Part shown: in pieces, positions 54,074 through 63,950 of the stretch
Position numbering within the stretch: position 1 is the stretch's first letter
Layout of the letters: every line of letters begins with the position of its first letter
Assembly: GCA_017467515.1 (NCBI GenBank)
Contig: JAFUSU010000016.1
Location: forward strand, 1-64,000
DNA: 64,000 nt
Source: Alphaproteobacteria bacterium
GTDB lineage: Bacteria > Pseudomonadota > Alphaproteobacteria > RF32 > CAG-239
Direction: 5' to 3'
Notes under the pieces: model-generated
The model's input: only the letters and a program-made list of their open reading frames with translations
Databases searched by the model: none
What the model was told of the DNA's origin: nothing
Made by a program: the position numbers and the translations under genes

Positions 54074-54244
54074 ATCGCACCCCCCAGATAGGCTGAGCCA
54101 AAATCTATACTTATGATAGCATACCGATTCTAGTTTGTCAAACTATTTTAGAGGTGCTTCTTTTTTTCTGAAAATTAAAAAATTAAGGTCTTGCATATTA
54201 AATACACAAGACCTGTCAAATTAATATATTTCAAATATAAATTT

Positions 54245-55072
54245 TTAATCAGCAACCATTACATTACGACGTCCGGCTAAAGAAATTTCAATAAATGCTA
54301 ATTGTTCCATAACCATTTCATTATTTTTATAAAGTTCTTTAGCTTTTTGAACACGGGTTTCAAAGTTATCTTCCTTACCCTTGAAGATATACATAAAGGC
54401 ACGACTGATAGCTTTAATAACATCAGGTTCATAGCCGCTGCGACGCAGACCAACCAGATTCAAACCGCGTAATTTACCGCGTTCACCTGTAACAATAGCA
54501 AACGGAATGACATCCCGATCAACACCGGCTAATCCACCAATCATCGCTTTTCGTCCGATACGACAGAACTGGTGAACGGCACAGTTCCCGCCTAAGATAG
54601 CCCCATCACCGATACGAACATGTCCACCGATAACGGCATTATTGGTCATAATAACATTATTACCGACAACACAGTCATGAGCGACGTGAGAGTTAATCAT
54701 AAACATTCCATCATCACCGACATAAGTTACCATTTTTTCAGGTTCAATTCCCGGTAACGGAGATTGTCCTTTCGGGGTACCGCAGTGCATCGTCACATTT
54801 TCTCTGATAACATTGCGTTTACCGATAACTAATCTGGCATCAGGCTGAAATTCATTACCGTGATCTTGAGGACCTCCGCCTAAAACAGCCCCCGGAAAAA
54901 CAACTGTCCCCTCACCTATCGTGGTATTTCCTAAAACAGTTACTCTTGGCAATAAACGAACATTTTCTCCGATTTTTGCTCCGGCACTGACATAGCACAT
55001 TGCGCCGATTTCGGCACTATTTGCAATTTGTGCACCTTTTTCAATAACGGCAGTCGGATGAATATTAGTCAT
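54245..55072 (-). CDS. lpxA: UDP-N-acetylglucosamine acyltransferase
   Basis: 275 aa, slightly longer than E. coli LpxA (262). First step of lipid A synthesis: transfer of a 3-hydroxyacyl chain to UDP-GlcNAc. The left-handed beta-helix is plain (AQIANSAEIGAMCYVSAGAK), the catalytic-type His lies in NSHVAHDCVVGNN (H132), and the C-terminal helical part is complete. fabZ and lpxD lie upstream on the same strand; lpxI/lpxB do not follow. Confidence 0.95.
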   Translation of the reverse strand: MTNIHPTAVIEKGAQIANSAEIGAMCYVSAGAKIGENVRLLPRVTVLGNTTIGEGTVVFPGAVLGGGPQDHGNEFQPDARLVIGKRNVIRENVTMHCGTPKGQSPLPGIEPEKMVTYVGDDGMFMINSHVAHDCVVGNNVIMTNNAVIGGHVRIGDGAILGGNCAVHQFCRIGRKAMIGGLAGVDRDVIPFAIVTGERGKLRGLNLVGLRRSGYEPDVIKAISRAFMYIFKGKEDNFETRVQKAKELYKNNEMVMEQLAFIEISLAGRRNVMVAD

Positions 55073-55525
55073 TATATAGTCCTTTCTTAAGATTAACAGA
55101 TGTATTGACTTTATTATCTCTCCCCAACAAAGGCAATCAACTTTTTATGACAAATTATTTCAGGGGATAAGTTATAAAAAAAATACCGTTGAACATATAA
55201 GTTCAACGGTATTTTTTAAAATCCGAAATTATCCCTGATAAAGGAATCCTTATCGTGTAATCCATTTTTTCTTCCCACTTGTATCGCTCAACGTCAATGC
55301 GATCATTGGCATTGAGATACGATGAGAATTTGATGGTAAAAATCGAGCAACTCTGAGAAACCCTGCACTAATAGCCTAAAGAGCCTCCTCTTCCTTAGCC
55401 GCTTAAAAATGCGATATTTGCGGCTAGTAGTAAGGATTTAGAGGAGTTGCGAAGGGCGCGTACATAGACGTACGTAACCAAGCAACTCTGAGAAACCCTG
55501 CACTAATAGCCCAAAGAGCGCATTT
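55073..55525. repeat. fabZ-lpxA spacer with terminator-like hairpin, direct repeats and palindromic element
   Basis: 453 bases without a gene. A symmetric hairpin at 55170-55214 (TACCGTTGAAC/GTTCAACGGTA, with A and T runs) can terminate in both directions. A 39-base sequence at 55346-55384 recurs at 55481-55519 with one difference. Between them CTCCTCT-TCCTTA-GCCGC pairs with GCGGC-TAAGGA-AGAGGAG, and 55444-55488 is the palindromic core shared with the tmRNA spacer (GAGTTGC/GCAACTC outside, CGTAC/GTACG inside). The cluster upstream and lpxA downstream are thus separated by structured DNA. Confidence 0.65.
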
Positions 55526-55966
55526 TTACATAATCATTGCGGTAAATTCCGCTTCCGACACAACCTGCCCATCAACAAAACTTTGTCCTTTGAAAACAAA
55601 GATATTGCGACGCTCTTTAATTTTTTCAACGTGCATTTTCAGCTGATCACCGGGCTTAACCGGTTTACGGAATTTAACACCGTCAATTGACATAAACAGA
55701 ACATTGCGTTTTTGATTTTCATAATCTTCATTGGCAGAAACAACAACCGCACCTGCTGTTTGCGCCATAGCTTCAATTTGTAAAACACCGGGCATAACCG
55801 GATTTCCGGGGAAATGTCCCTGAAAAAATTCCTCATTCATTGTCACATTCTTCGTTCCAATTCCTTTTTCTCCCGGAATTTCAACTTCCAAACGATCTAC
55901 CAGCAAAAAAGGATAGCGGTGCGGCAACATTTTCATAATTTCTTCAATATGATATACTTTTGACAT
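55526..55966 (-). CDS. fabZ: 3-hydroxyacyl-ACP dehydratase FabZ
   Basis: 146 aa, standard hot-dog fold. MLPHRYPFLLVDRLE, the catalytic His in QGHFPGNPVMPGVLQ and the Glu in QIEAMAQTAG are visible. It dehydrates 3-hydroxyacyl-ACP in fatty acid elongation and competes with LpxA/LpxD for that substrate, which explains the clustering. Starts 23 bases after lpxD. Confidence 0.96.
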   Translation of the reverse strand: MSKVYHIEEIMKMLPHRYPFLLVDRLEVEIPGEKGIGTKNVTMNEEFFQGHFPGNPVMPGVLQIEAMAQTAGAVVVSANEDYENQKRNVLFMSIDGVKFRKPVKPGDQLKMHVEKIKERRNIFVFKGQSFVDGQVVSEAEFTAMIM

Positions 55967-55989
55967 TTTATTTTCCTTATAATTAATAA

Positions 55990-57003
55990 TTACTTTTTAA
56001 TTGCTTTTTTCAAATAAAGCGTTTGACGCATAAAATCTTTAATCGGCTGAGCGGGATACCCCATCAAAACAGCCCCCGGTTCAACATCACTCATCAGACC
56101 GGATTGTGCGCCTATTTGGGCACCGCTACCGATTGTTAAATGATCTGCAAAACCTGTTTGTCCGCCACAAACAACATAATCACCGAATGTACAACTTCCG
56201 GCAATACCTGTCTGCGAAACAACGACACACCCTCTTCCCATAATATCATTATGAGCAATTTGTACCAAGTTATCAATGCGACAACCGTCCCCGATAACCG
56301 TATCATCAAGAGCACCTCTGTCAACACAAGCATTTGCTCCAATTTCAACATCATCTCCGATAATAACGCGTCCTAATTGAGGAATACGCTGATGTTTTCC
56401 GTCTATCATCATAAACCCAAAGCCATCATTACCGATTTGAGCACCGGCAAAAATATAGCAATCATTTCCCATTTCGCAATATGATATCTTTGCATTTACC
56501 CCGATACGGCAATTATTACCGATTTTACAATCATTCGTAATAACGGCTCCGTGTTCTATAAAACAATTGTCCCCGATAACAACATTATCTTCAATAACCA
56601 CATTTTCTCCGACAATACAATTCTTACCGAGTTTAGCCGTTTTTGCTATTTTTGCTGAAGCAGCGATACCGAAATCACGAGATTTTTCATCATACATAGC
56701 CATATTGAGTTTCAAAAACGCACGTTTAGGATCTTGCGAAATCAGTTTAACAACATCATCAGGAATCAAAGAAACCAAGTCTTCCGTGGTCACACAAGCA
56801 GTTGCTTTTATCTGAGCCGCTTTGGCTTTAGATTTTTTATCATAAAAAAAGCAAATATCACCACTTCCCGCTTTATCCATTACGGCAATTTGATGTATCA
56901 TCACATCGGCTTTTGCCTTATCTTGCAATTCGGCACCAGTTAACTCTGCAACTTTTTGTAAAGTCATCGGACCTTTGTTAACATAAAAAGAAAGATCAAC
57001 CAT
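55990..57003 (-). CDS. lpxD: UDP-3-O-acylglucosamine N-acyltransferase
   Basis: 337 aa. The N-terminal uridine-binding domain is followed by a long hexapeptide beta-helix ([20 protein letters not shown]) and the active-site [14 protein letters not shown] with the catalytic His. It adds the second acyl chain in lipid A synthesis. It is separated from bamA by one small unknown gene instead of skp. Confidence 0.95.
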   Translation of the reverse strand: MVDLSFYVNKGPMTLQKVAELTGAELQDKAKADVMIHQIAVMDKAGSGDICFFYDKKSKAKAAQIKATACVTTEDLVSLIPDDVVKLISQDPKRAFLKLNMAMYDEKSRDFGIAASAKIAKTAKLGKNCIVGENVVIEDNVVIGDNCFIEHGAVITNDCKIGNNCRIGVNAKISYCEMGNDCYIFAGAQIGNDGFGFMMIDGKHQRIPQLGRVIIGDDVEIGANACVDRGALDDTVIGDGCRIDNLVQIAHNDIMGRGCVVVSQTGIAGSCTFGDYVVCGGQTGFADHLTIGSGAQIGAQSGLMSDVEPGAVLMGYPAQPIKDFMRQTLYLKKAIKK

Positions 57004-57096
57004 TTTGCCCTCACTTAAACTGAAAGATATGATAAATTTACTTTATCATCTGTATTTTCTCAACACCATAACCTGAAATATACACAAAAGCAAGAT

Positions 57097-57396
57097 TTAT
57101 TCTACTTGGCAACCGTTGCTGAAAACACAGATTGACCCATCATCATTTTTAGTTACGGAAAAATTACTGCCGAATACGTAATTGGTTTGTCCCGAAATCG
57201 GCTGATAGCGACCATAATAAAGATGTTCTTGAAACATCAACATATCACTATCTTGCATTTTATCTATCATCTCTTTAATTTCAGGTAAAGACAAATCTAT
57301 CCGCCGACCGTTACGAAACGTGACAATCGGCAATTTTTCATCAGCCGAATACGTCCGCCAACAAGGATATATTTTTGAAGAATCTCGCGTTTGCAT
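57097..57396 (-). CDS. Small protein of unknown function in the skp position
   Basis: 99 aa from ATG 57396 (GGA 8 bases upstream); an upstream ATG at 57477 would add 27 residues without a signal peptide. Mixed sequence: WRTYSADEKLPIVTFRNGRR, LSLPEIKEMIDKMQDSDMLM, then beta-rich with a final NGCQVE. It resembles neither Skp/OmpH (no signal peptide, not a long coiled coil) nor another envelope chaperone I recognise. It occupies the usual skp site between bamA and lpxD. Confidence 0.55.
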   Translation of the reverse strand: MQTRDSSKIYPCWRTYSADEKLPIVTFRNGRRIDLSLPEIKEMIDKMQDSDMLMFQEHLYYGRYQPISGQTNYVFGSNFSVTKNDDGSICVFSNGCQVE

Positions 57397-57517
57397 ATTT
57401 TTTTCCGAAAAACTGATATAAAAATCAATAAAGGCTTGTGCAATACCGCAACTTTTTATTCGTACAACCAAACACATTGGGAAAAAAGCTGCAAATACGA
57501 CAAGCCTTTTGCAATTT

Positions 57518-59779
57518 TTATAAACGAGTACCGAAGTTCAAGCGGAACACTTCCGTCTCATCATATTTTTCTTTAACAAGCGGGAAACCGAAGTCAACAT
57601 CGATTTGTCCCATCGGTGACATCCACTGGAAACCAAAACCTGTTGAAACACGAATTTTATCAGAATATTCAACATCACTATGGCCTTTAATACCATCCGG
57701 TTTACCTAAAGCACCGGCATCAACGAAGGTACGTCCGCGGATACCGACTTCATCAAGTCCGACAGGGAATTGGAATTCAGCTCCGGAATAGACCATCCAG
57801 TTACCACCCAAAGCATCCTTCGTATATTTATCGCGGGCACCGATACCGGCATATTCAAAGCCACGCATTGTTGAACCACCGAGATAATAACGATGCGCCA
57901 AACGAACATTCTTTCCGTTATACCCATCAATATAACCGCCATTTAAGAAGAACTTAAAGGTATAATCATCAGAAAGGGTATAATACTTATAAGCCTTTGC
58001 ATCAAACTTAACGTATTTTTCATCACCACCCAAACCGGCAATATCATTACCGAATGATAAATAGTATCCGTCACGCGGTGAAATTTTACTATCACGCTTA
58101 TCATAAACAATTGTTTGTCCGATAGCCGAATCTGTATAAGATCCCTCCTCTGCTTTAATATATTTTGATGCCTTACGATCAACATTCGTAATTTTATCAT
58201 CACTCAATGTATAACGAACATAATGCGCTAAATCATCTGTATAATTCCATCCCAAACGCAAACGACCGCCGGTAACTTCACTATCATATGAGCCTTCATC
58301 TTGATAGTCTGTTTCAGAACGGAATAAATCAATACCTGCACTCAAACGTCTGTCTAAGAAGTATGGCTCTGTAAAGCTTAATTCATACTCTTTAGTTCTC
58401 TGAGAGATAGCCGCATCAGCACTCAATTTCTGACCTTTTCCTTGGAAGTTGTTTTCAGAAACACCTATACGAGCAAGAGCACCGTTAACCGTAGAATAAC
58501 CAACACCGACATTAAACGCACCGGTTGATTTTTCTTCAACATTAACATTTAGATTTGCCTTATTCGGATCATCTGTCGGTTCTGTCTGAATATCAACCTT
58601 GCTGAAATAATCCAAAGCCTCAATATTGCGACGAGATGCCTTAATCTTAGACGCATTGAAAGCATCACCTTCGTCTAAACGAAACTCACGACGGATAACT
58701 CTATCTTCTGTGCGTGTATTTCCGGAAATATTAATTTTATCAATAAATAAACGTTGACCTTCTGAAATATCAAAAGTCACATCAACATCACCTGTTTGTG
58801 TATTTTTATTCAAAACAGAATTAACATCGACAAACGCAATACCTTGTTGACCAAGCTTTTCCGTTATATTGTAAACAGATTTCTCAACCTTGTCTGCATT
58901 ATACCATTCGTCCTTTTCAACAAGAACTTCAGGATATAATGTTTCAACATCAACGCCTTGTAATGAAGAAGATATATTAATGTCCGAAATTTTATAACGA
59001 GGTCCCTCATCAATAACATAAGTTAAAACGAATGATTTTTTATCTGAACTTAACTCAGCAACGGCTGTTGATACTCTGAAATCAGCATACCCGTGCTTTA
59101 AATAGAAACGCCGCAACAACTCTTTATCATAGTTTGTCTTCTCCGGATCATACTTCTCTGCTGACGAGAAAATGCGATACCAACGACTCTCTTTACTCAT
59201 AATTTCGGATTGCAACTCACTATCAGAAAAATGTTTATTTCCGACAAAACTGATTTTATCGATTTGCGCTTCAACACCCTCCGTAATTTCAAAAACCAAA
59301 TCGACACGATTCTGATCTCTTTTAATGATTTTAGGATCAACTAATGTTGAGTAACGACCGGATCTCTTATAAATTTCAACGATTCGCTGAGCATCTTGTT
59401 GAACTTTCGCAACGCTGTAAATAGATCCCGGATTTAACTGCAATTCACGTTCAAGCATACTGTCTTCAATTTCATCATTTCCTTCGAAATAACGCTTGTT
59501 AACGATAGGATTCTCCGTTGCTTTTACAACCAACACCCCATCGCCCAATAAATCAAGAGAAATATCAGAAAACAAACCTGTTGCATATAAGCGTTTTAAA
59601 GCAGCATCAATATCAAATTGGGAAACATCTTGCCCCTTTTCAATCTCTAAATAAGCTTGCACTGTTTCCGGCTCAACACGCTCCAAACCATTAATCTGAA
59701 CATCTTTAACTGTTGACGCCTGAACCTCACAAACAGTCATCATCCCGATAGACAGTGCCGCTAAACTTATATATCTCAT
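57518..59779 (-). CDS. bamA: Outer-membrane assembly factor BamA
   Basis: 753 aa. Signal peptide (MRYISLAALSIGMMTVCEVQ), five POTRA domains (starting VKDVQINGLERVEPETVQAY) and the C-terminal barrel with the family motifs VGYSTVNGALARIGVSENNF, RRLSAGIDLFRSE and RGFEYAGIG. BamA folds and inserts outer-membrane proteins. The last residues are FGTRL, so the usual final aromatic is not the terminal residue. It lies directly after rseP. Confidence 0.96.
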   Translation of the reverse strand: MRYISLAALSIGMMTVCEVQASTVKDVQINGLERVEPETVQAYLEIEKGQDVSQFDIDAALKRLYATGLFSDISLDLLGDGVLVVKATENPIVNKRYFEGNDEIEDSMLERELQLNPGSIYSVAKVQQDAQRIVEIYKRSGRYSTLVDPKIIKRDQNRVDLVFEITEGVEAQIDKISFVGNKHFSDSELQSEIMSKESRWYRIFSSAEKYDPEKTNYDKELLRRFYLKHGYADFRVSTAVAELSSDKKSFVLTYVIDEGPRYKISDINISSSLQGVDVETLYPEVLVEKDEWYNADKVEKSVYNITEKLGQQGIAFVDVNSVLNKNTQTGDVDVTFDISEGQRLFIDKINISGNTRTEDRVIRREFRLDEGDAFNASKIKASRRNIEALDYFSKVDIQTEPTDDPNKANLNVNVEEKSTGAFNVGVGYSTVNGALARIGVSENNFQGKGQKLSADAAISQRTKEYELSFTEPYFLDRRLSAGIDLFRSETDYQDEGSYDSEVTGGRLRLGWNYTDDLAHYVRYTLSDDKITNVDRKASKYIKAEEGSYTDSAIGQTIVYDKRDSKISPRDGYYLSFGNDIAGLGGDEKYVKFDAKAYKYYTLSDDYTFKFFLNGGYIDGYNGKNVRLAHRYYLGGSTMRGFEYAGIGARDKYTKDALGGNWMVYSGAEFQFPVGLDEVGIRGRTFVDAGALGKPDGIKGHSDVEYSDKIRVSTGFGFQWMSPMGQIDVDFGFPLVKEKYDETEVFRLNFGTRL

Positions 59780-59806
59780 TCTCTGGAATCCTTTTTATTT
59801 CAAGAG

Positions 59807-60943
59807 TTAAACGAACCAACGATGTATTAAATGAACAATATCATTCCACGTGGCAAAAACCATTAATAGTATTAATAAACCAAAACCAATTTTAAATAAA
59901 GTCTCTTTTATACGGCTGTTTATTTCTCTGCCGGTAATAATCTCCAACAGAAAGATAACAACGTGACCGCCATCTAAGACCGGAATTGGGAAAAGGTTAA
60001 TTAACCCTAAATTGATGGACAATAATGCTGAAAACATTATCAAATCCAACCAACCGTATTTTTTCGTAATATCTCCGGACATCTCGGCAATACGTATAAT
60101 ACCACCCAACTCTTTACTGCTGCGACGCCCGCTTATCATCTGACCGACACCGCGTAACGTTGTCACGGTAATATCCCATGTTTGTACAAAAGCTTCTTTA
60201 ACGGCTGTCGGAAAACTCATTTTCTGATGCTCCAACTCAATCTTATTAAGAGATTTAATTCCTAACATTCTTTGCTTAACCGTTGTTTCACCGTCAGAGG
60301 AATAATCAATAGTCGTTAAAGGAAAGGTCAGATTGATTTTTTCACCATTCCGCAGTAATGTCATCGTAATCATATTACTGTCATCAACTAAAGCAACTTC
60401 TTTACCGACCTGATCAAAAGAGGATATTTGATGTCCATTAATAACGATAATTCGGTCATTTTCCTGAATACCGGCAAGTTGTGCGGCACTTTCCTCAATT
60501 ACAGATCCGACGACCGGAGGATAAATTATTTTTCCCAAACCGGTAAAAACAACAGCAAAAACGACAATAGCGAAAAAATAATTAGCTAACGGTCCGGCTA
60601 ACACAATTGCTAATTTTTTAAAGGGATTTTGAAAAATAAATGCCTTTTTCTTTTCTTCATCAGATAAAGTATTAACGGCATCATCAACGCCGGCAGATGC
60701 CCCATCGGCATCACCCAAAAATTGACAATATCCGCCTAAAGGAATAGCCGACAATTTCCACTCCGTACCGGCTTTGTCTTTTTTACTCCATAACGTCCGC
60801 CCAAAACCGATAGAAAAAGTATCAACCTGAACACCACATAAACGAGCAATTATAAAATGCCCGAACTCATGTACAAAAACCAATACCCCTAATAAAGCAA
60901 CAAAAGGGACAACATAATATACTGCGTTAACAATCCATTCCAT
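59807..60943 (-). CDS. rseP: Site-2 intramembrane metalloprotease RseP
   Basis: 378 aa. Zinc-binding HEFGH at residues 25-29 in the first helix, a PDZ domain (about 125-210, with QENDRIIVINGHQISSFD) and the second metal-site segment LGLINLFPIPVLDGGH. It cleaves membrane anti-sigma factors and signal peptides. It follows cdsA by 11 bases; dxr, often between them, is absent. Confidence 0.95.
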   Translation of the reverse strand: MEWIVNAVYYVVPFVALLGVLVFVHEFGHFIIARLCGVQVDTFSIGFGRTLWSKKDKAGTEWKLSAIPLGGYCQFLGDADGASAGVDDAVNTLSDEEKKKAFIFQNPFKKLAIVLAGPLANYFFAIVVFAVVFTGLGKIIYPPVVGSVIEESAAQLAGIQENDRIIVINGHQISSFDQVGKEVALVDDSNMITMTLLRNGEKINLTFPLTTIDYSSDGETTVKQRMLGIKSLNKIELEHQKMSFPTAVKEAFVQTWDITVTTLRGVGQMISGRRSSKELGGIIRIAEMSGDITKKYGWLDLIMFSALLSINLGLINLFPIPVLDGGHVVIFLLEIITGREINSRIKETLFKIGFGLLILLMVFATWNDIVHLIHRWFV

Positions 60944-60954
60944 TGACTTCTACT

Positions 60955-61755
60955 CTACCATACAGCATTAATATACATAACATATAAAACGATTAACAAA
61001 ACAGGTGCCGTCACCAATAAACCATCTATTCTGTCAAACATTCCTCCGTGCCCCGGAATTAAATTACTTGAATCTTTGACATTTAAAACACGCTTGATTT
61101 TAGATTCTAATAAATCACCGGCTTGTGCCACAACAGCTAAAGCAGCCCCAAAGATAACATAATAGATGTAGGTATTTTCATATCCCGGAATATTATAGTA
61201 GGCAAACGCAAAGGATACAGCTATTGCAAATATCATAGCACCCAATAGACCTGACCAGGTTTTATTCGGACTGATCTTTGGTGCTAATTTCGGACCTTTA
61301 ACCGTGCAACCGACAACATAACCACCAATATCAACACTCCAAACCGCCAATAACAACCATAGCGTCGCAAGCGGACCAAACAGTGTATAGAACCATGCCA
61401 TTGCACCTATTCCGAGAGCAATATAAGGAACACCGAACACAAGAAGCTTACGATAAGTTTCGCCTTTAGCTTTCCACCAAACAAATAAAGAGGATACAAT
61501 CATCAGGATAAGAGGATAAAAAATATCACTGAAAGAAAATGTTGCCGCAGCAGTCATCAAATAAGTAACGGCAAAAATCGTCTGATTTTTATTGGAAACC
61601 ATTGTTGACCATTCCCAAGCTAAAATCGAGCAAACCAATAACAATAAGATAACCGTTGTATTCCATCCGGCTATAATGGCCCCGATAACAATCGGCGCCA
61701 TCACTAACGTTGACAACACACGTTTTAACAAAGAGCTCAGTTTAGACTTTTCCAT
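60955..61755 (-). CDS. cdsA: Phosphatidate cytidylyltransferase
   Basis: 266 aa with about eight membrane helices. The signature is complete in KIKRVLNVKDSSNLIPGHGG followed by MFDRIDGLLV. It makes CDP-diacylglycerol for phospholipid synthesis. Start chosen at ATG 61755; it overlaps the end of uppS by 14 bases, consistent with a tight operon. Confidence 0.95.
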   Translation of the reverse strand: MEKSKLSSLLKRVLSTLVMAPIVIGAIIAGWNTTVILLLLVCSILAWEWSTMVSNKNQTIFAVTYLMTAAATFSFSDIFYPLILMIVSSLFVWWKAKGETYRKLLVFGVPYIALGIGAMAWFYTLFGPLATLWLLLAVWSVDIGGYVVGCTVKGPKLAPKISPNKTWSGLLGAMIFAIAVSFAFAYYNIPGYENTYIYYVIFGAALAVVAQAGDLLESKIKRVLNVKDSSNLIPGHGGMFDRIDGLLVTAPVLLIVLYVMYINAVW

Positions 61756-62461
61756 ATCTTCTCTCCCTTGTTTTAAAATCATCAATAATCTTTTGCAAAT
61801 GCTCCGGTGTAAAATCAGGCCATAACACATCTGTAAAAGCAAGCTCGCTATAAGCCGATTGCCATAGCAAATAATTACTGATACGCTTTTCTCCGCTTGT
61901 TCTGATTAACAAATCAGGATCCGGTATATCTTTTGTATAAAGCATATCTGAAAAAAGATTAATATCAATATCTTCAAGCGATATATTACCACTTTTTATT
62001 AACTCGGCCGTTTTTTTAACCGCAGAAATAATTTCTTGACGAGAACCGTAACTCAATGCAATACATAACGTCATTTTATCATACGCTGACGTTTCCTGCT
62101 CCAAATCTGCCATCATTTGCCTAATATCGGCGTCAAGCATATAACGCTCACCGATAAATCGGATGCGAACCTTATTTTCTTTTAATTCCTGTAAATCACC
62201 TTTAAGGTATTGACGCAATAAAGTCATCAAATAAGAAACTTCTTCTTTGCTTCGTTGCCAATTCTCAGTTGAAAAAGCATACAGCGTCAAATACTGAATT
62301 CCCTTATCTGCCGCGGCACGTGCGATTGTTTTGACAACTTCTGCTCCTTTTTTGTGCCCCAAGGACCGCGGTAAACCTTGTTTAGAAGCCCAACGCCCGT
62401 TTCCGTCCATAATAATGGCAATATGTCTTAATTCATTATTCTCAGTCAATTTTATTCTCAC
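61742..62461 (-). CDS. uppS: Undecaprenyl diphosphate synthase
   Basis: 239 aa. Cis-prenyltransferase motifs HIAIIMDGNGRWASKQGLPR (catalytic Asp in MDGNG), GHKKGAEVVKTI and LLIRTSGEKRISNYLLWQSA with ELAFTDVLWPDF. It makes the lipid carrier for peptidoglycan and other glycans. The start is GTG 62461; TTG 62449 is an alternative. cdsA overlaps its end. Confidence 0.95.
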   Translation of the reverse strand: MRIKLTENNELRHIAIIMDGNGRWASKQGLPRSLGHKKGAEVVKTIARAAADKGIQYLTLYAFSTENWQRSKEEVSYLMTLLRQYLKGDLQELKENKVRIRFIGERYMLDADIRQMMADLEQETSAYDKMTLCIALSYGSRQEIISAVKKTAELIKSGNISLEDIDINLFSDMLYTKDIPDPDLLIRTSGEKRISNYLLWQSAYSELAFTDVLWPDFTPEHLQKIIDDFKTRERRYGKV

Positions 62462-62481
62462 ATAATAAGTCTTATTTTTGC

Positions 62482-63045
62482 CTAAACCTGTAAAATATCC
62501 TTTTCTTTTGAAGCAAGGGCATCATCAATTTTCTTAACGGCATCATCTGTCAATTTTTGAATTTCGGTTTCAAATCTTTTTTCTTCATCTTCAGAAATTA
62601 AATTATCTTTCTTAAGTTTTTTAATTCCGTCAAGACCATCACGACGAATATTACGAATGGCAACCTTATTCTGCTCAGCATACTTGCTGGCAATTTTCAC
62701 TAACTCTTTACGACGTTCCTCGCTTAAAGGCGGAATTGGAATACGAATCAGTTGACCGTCAGAAGCAGGATTCAATCCCAGATCGGATTCACGCAAAGCT
62801 TTATCTACCGACTTTGCCAAACTTTTATCCCAAACACTGATAGACAGTGTACGGGCATCGGGAACGGAAATTGTACCGACTTGAGCCAACGGTGTCATAG
62901 AACCGTAAGCCTCTACCATAATACCATCAAGCAAACTGGCATGAGCACGTCCGGCTCTTAAACCGCCGAAATCAGCTTTCAAAGAATCAAGTGTCTTTTC
63001 CATTCTTGCTTGTGTATCTGCTTTAATCTCACTAAAATCAACCAT
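62482..63045 (-). CDS. frr: Ribosome recycling factor
   Basis: 187 aa, standard. RMEKTLDSLKADFGGLRAGR, VWDKSLAKSVDKALRESDLG and LSEERRKELVKIASKYAEQN mark the family. Frees ribosomes from mRNA after termination. Its start shares a base with the pyrH stop (TAATG). Confidence 0.96.
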   Translation of the reverse strand: MVDFSEIKADTQARMEKTLDSLKADFGGLRAGRAHASLLDGIMVEAYGSMTPLAQVGTISVPDARTLSISVWDKSLAKSVDKALRESDLGLNPASDGQLIRIPIPPLSEERRKELVKIASKYAEQNKVAIRNIRRDGLDGIKKLKKDNLISEDEEKRFETEIQKLTDDAVKKIDDALASKEKDILQV

Positions 63046-63773
63046 TATTTACCTCTACTATTAATTAACGTAAAACTACCCTGCCCTGTAACCGCATTCA
63101 TCAAAGCATTCTCTCCTTTTTGTGCAAAAACGACAATCGGAATATTATTTTCTCTTGCCAAAGAAACAGCCGTCATATCCATTACCTGAAGATGATTATT
63201 AATAACGGTATCATAAGAAACACAATTCAATTTAACGGCTTGTGAATTAACACGAGGATCACTGTCATAGACACCGTCAACCTGTGTGGCTTTTAATAAA
63301 ACATCACACTGCATTTCCGCAGCACGCAAAGCGGCACCGGTATCTGTCGTAAAATAAGGATTACCCGTACCGGCAGCAAAAATCACGACACGTCCCTTAT
63401 CCAAATGCTTTAGGGCACGACGATACATATAAGCCTCACAAACTTCCGGAATAGCCAAACCAGAAAGGACTCTGGCGTCAACGCCCTGCTGCTCTAAAGC
63501 ATTCTGCATAGATAAAGCATTCATAACCGTTGCCAACATTCCCACTTGGTCTGCAACGGTGCGATTCATTCCCTTGGCTGCTTCCTTAGCCCCTCTGAAA
63601 ATATTTCCGCCACCGATTACCAAACAAACTTCAACACCTGCTTTGTGTACCTGTTTTATTTGCTGCGCCAAAGAGGACAAAATCTCCGGAGATATCCCGA
63701 AAGCCTGTTCTCCCATTAAACCTTCACCTGAAAGTTTCAATAAGATACGCTTATAAATAGGAGTCATACTCAT
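63045..63773 (-). CDS. pyrH: Uridylate kinase
   Basis: 242 aa. LLKLSGEGLMGEQAFGISPE, VIGGGNIFRGAKEAAKGMNR and FAAGTGNPYFTTDTGAALRA are diagnostic of bacterial PyrH, which makes UDP from UMP. The true start may be the second Met (63767), which has a better-spaced AGG. It heads the visible pyrH-frr-uppS-cdsA-rseP-bamA cluster; tsf and rpsB, often just upstream, are not here. Confidence 0.96.
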   Translation of the reverse strand: MSMTPIYKRILLKLSGEGLMGEQAFGISPEILSSLAQQIKQVHKAGVEVCLVIGGGNIFRGAKEAAKGMNRTVADQVGMLATVMNALSMQNALEQQGVDARVLSGLAIPEVCEAYMYRRALKHLDKGRVVIFAAGTGNPYFTTDTGAALRAAEMQCDVLLKATQVDGVYDSDPRVNSQAVKLNCVSYDTVINNHLQVMDMTAVSLARENNIPIVVFAQKGENALMNAVTGQGSFTLINSRGK

Positions 63774-63950
63774 TACCTGTTAAAATTGCAATTTTTTGAT
63801 ATATTACCTATTTTTCTCAGTTTGTCACCTATATTTTAAATTTTTTGCAAATTTTTCAACACTTATCATCTTTTCCAAAATTTTGATTGCAAAAAAAAGA
63901 GAACCTGTCTAAAAGAGAAAAAGATAAATCAAACAGATAGGCGACAAATA

